Assembly (NCBI GenBank): GCA_015657735.1
Contig: SSSX01000881.1
Coordinates: 1-6,058, forward strand
Source of the DNA: Zoogloeaceae bacterium
GTDB lineage: Bacteria; Pseudomonadota; Gammaproteobacteria; Burkholderiales; Rhodocyclaceae
Length of the DNA stretch: 6,058 nt
Direction: 5' to 3'
The notes below the pieces were generated by a model, which saw nothing but the letters and a program-made list of their open reading frames with translations, made no database searches and was not told where the DNA came from. The translations under genes and the position numbers were made by a program. Shown here in pieces: positions 5,477 through 6,058 of the stretch (positions within the stretch are counted from its first letter, which is position 1; every line of letters begins with the position of its first letter).

Positions 5477-6058
5477 ATGCGCCAGCTGATTCTCGACCTG
5501 TTGCCGGAAAGCCCGCCGACCCTCGACAACTTCGTCGCCGGCGGCAATGCCGAAACGGTGGCCGCGCTGACCGAATGGCTGGCCGGCGGGCTGGGCGCCA
5601 CCGCCTTCTGCCTGCATGGCGAAGCTGGCTGCGGTCGTTCGCACCTGCTGCTGGCCAGTGCCTTCGCCTATGTCGACGCCGGCCTCAACCCGTCGCTGAA
5701 GGGTGTCGGCGAGCCGCCCGAACTGGCTGTCGACGACGTCGAGGCGCTCGACGCGGCCGGCCAGGTCGCCCTCTTCAACCATTTCAACCGGCTGAAGATG
5801 GGCGGCGGCCGCCTGCTTACCGCCGCCGCCCAGCCGCCGGCCCACCTCGCGCTGCGCGAGGACTTGCGGACCCGCCTCGGCTCCGGCCTGATCTACCGCC
5901 TGCAGCCGCTGAGCGATGCCGAGAAGGCGGCGGCGCTGAACACGCTGGCCGGCGAGCGCGCCCTCAAGCTGCCGCCCGACTGCCTCAATTACCTGCTGCG
6001 CCACGCCTCGCGCGACATGCGCACGCTGGCCATGCTGGTCGTCGCCCTCGACGAATAC
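5477..6058 (+). CDS. hda: Hda, DnaA-homologous regulator of replication initiation (3' end cut by window edge)
   Basis: With the DNA-loaded beta clamp, Hda stimulates ATP hydrolysis by DnaA and so prevents re-initiation. The 194 visible residues begin MRQLILDLLPESPPTLDNFV; QLILDL fits the N-terminal clamp-binding motif (QLxLxL) of Hda. The AAA+ core follows: Walker A GEAGCGRSH (48-56) with Arg in place of the usual Lys, as in E. coli Hda; Walker B-like AVDDVEA (84-90); a probable arginine finger in EDLRTRLGSG (128-137, Arg133); and a sensor-2 region SRDMRTL (178-184). The frame is open at the window end; about 30-45 C-terminal residues are probably missing. The ATG at 5477 is chosen because it puts the clamp motif at the extreme N-terminus, although no clear Shine-Dalgarno sequence precedes it. 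Codon use is strongly GC-biased, as expected for a core chromosomal gene. Confidence 0.92.
   Translation, partial: MRQLILDLLPESPPTLDNFVAGGNAETVAALTEWLAGGLGATAFCLHGEAGCGRSHLLLASAFAYVDAGLNPSLKGVGEPPELAVDDVEALDAAGQVALFNHFNRLKMGGGRLLTAAAQPPAHLALREDLRTRLGSGLIYRLQPLSDAEKAAALNTLAGERALKLPPDCLNYLLRHASRDMRTLAMLVVALDEY

Noticed and set aside
5447..6004. 185-codon minus-strand frame
   Set aside because: It is antisense to hda, which has clear family motifs; it is Gln/Gly/Arg-rich as expected for a high-GC shadow.
1..6058. CRISPR arrays, tRNAs, rRNAs, insertion sequences, integrases
   Set aside because: No regularly spaced repeats, cloverleaf-like sequence, terminal inverted repeats or recombinase motifs were seen on reading both strands.

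Overview
The window looks like a stretch of a betaproteobacterial chromosome, most likely Rhodocyclales (inferred from the hda reading, the strong G/C third-position bias of the flanking genes and the general gene style; no rRNA or other marker is present to prove it). Two GC-rich flanks with ordinary genes enclose a stretch of visibly lower GC, roughly 2140 to 5200, that looks acquired.

Left flank, minus strand: an arsenic-resistance pair, arsR (384-743) followed by arsC (387 to beyond base 1), joined by an ATGA stop/start overlap. A TTCGA-N6-TCGAA inverted repeat just upstream of arsR is a probable ArsR operator, and the best promoter places transcription start at the ATG itself. Between arsR and the next gene lies a short piece of coding-like sequence (769-957) that looks like a gene remnant.

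Middle left, plus strand: a two-gene HEPN/MNT toxin-antitoxin-like module. The first gene (995-1603) fuses a winged helix-turn-helix to a minimal nucleotidyltransferase with an intact GS-x10-DxD motif. The second (1557-2006) is a HEPN-type partner that overlaps it by 47 bases and lacks the catalytic histidine of the usual R-x4-6-H motif. About 270 bases without a convincing gene follow.

Middle right, minus strand: a probable two-gene operon. A small TIR/nucleoside-deoxyribosyltransferase-like protein (4487-4960) comes first, then a large membrane protein (2278-4443, GTG start) with a DUF4328-like four-helix membrane domain, a coiled coil, a fifth membrane helix and C-terminal Sel1-like repeats. 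Each has a good Shine-Dalgarno sequence. The pairing of a putative nucleotide-processing domain with a membrane-bound coiled-coil/Sel1 scaffold, next to a HEPN/MNT module and in low-GC DNA, makes this the best candidate here for an undescribed defence or stress system. That function is inference.

Right flank, plus strand: after about 490 bases without a convincing gene, hda (5477 to beyond 6058), the DnaA-related replication-initiation regulator, starts behind an extended -10 promoter and runs off the end. No RNA gene, CRISPR array, insertion sequence or integrase was seen.
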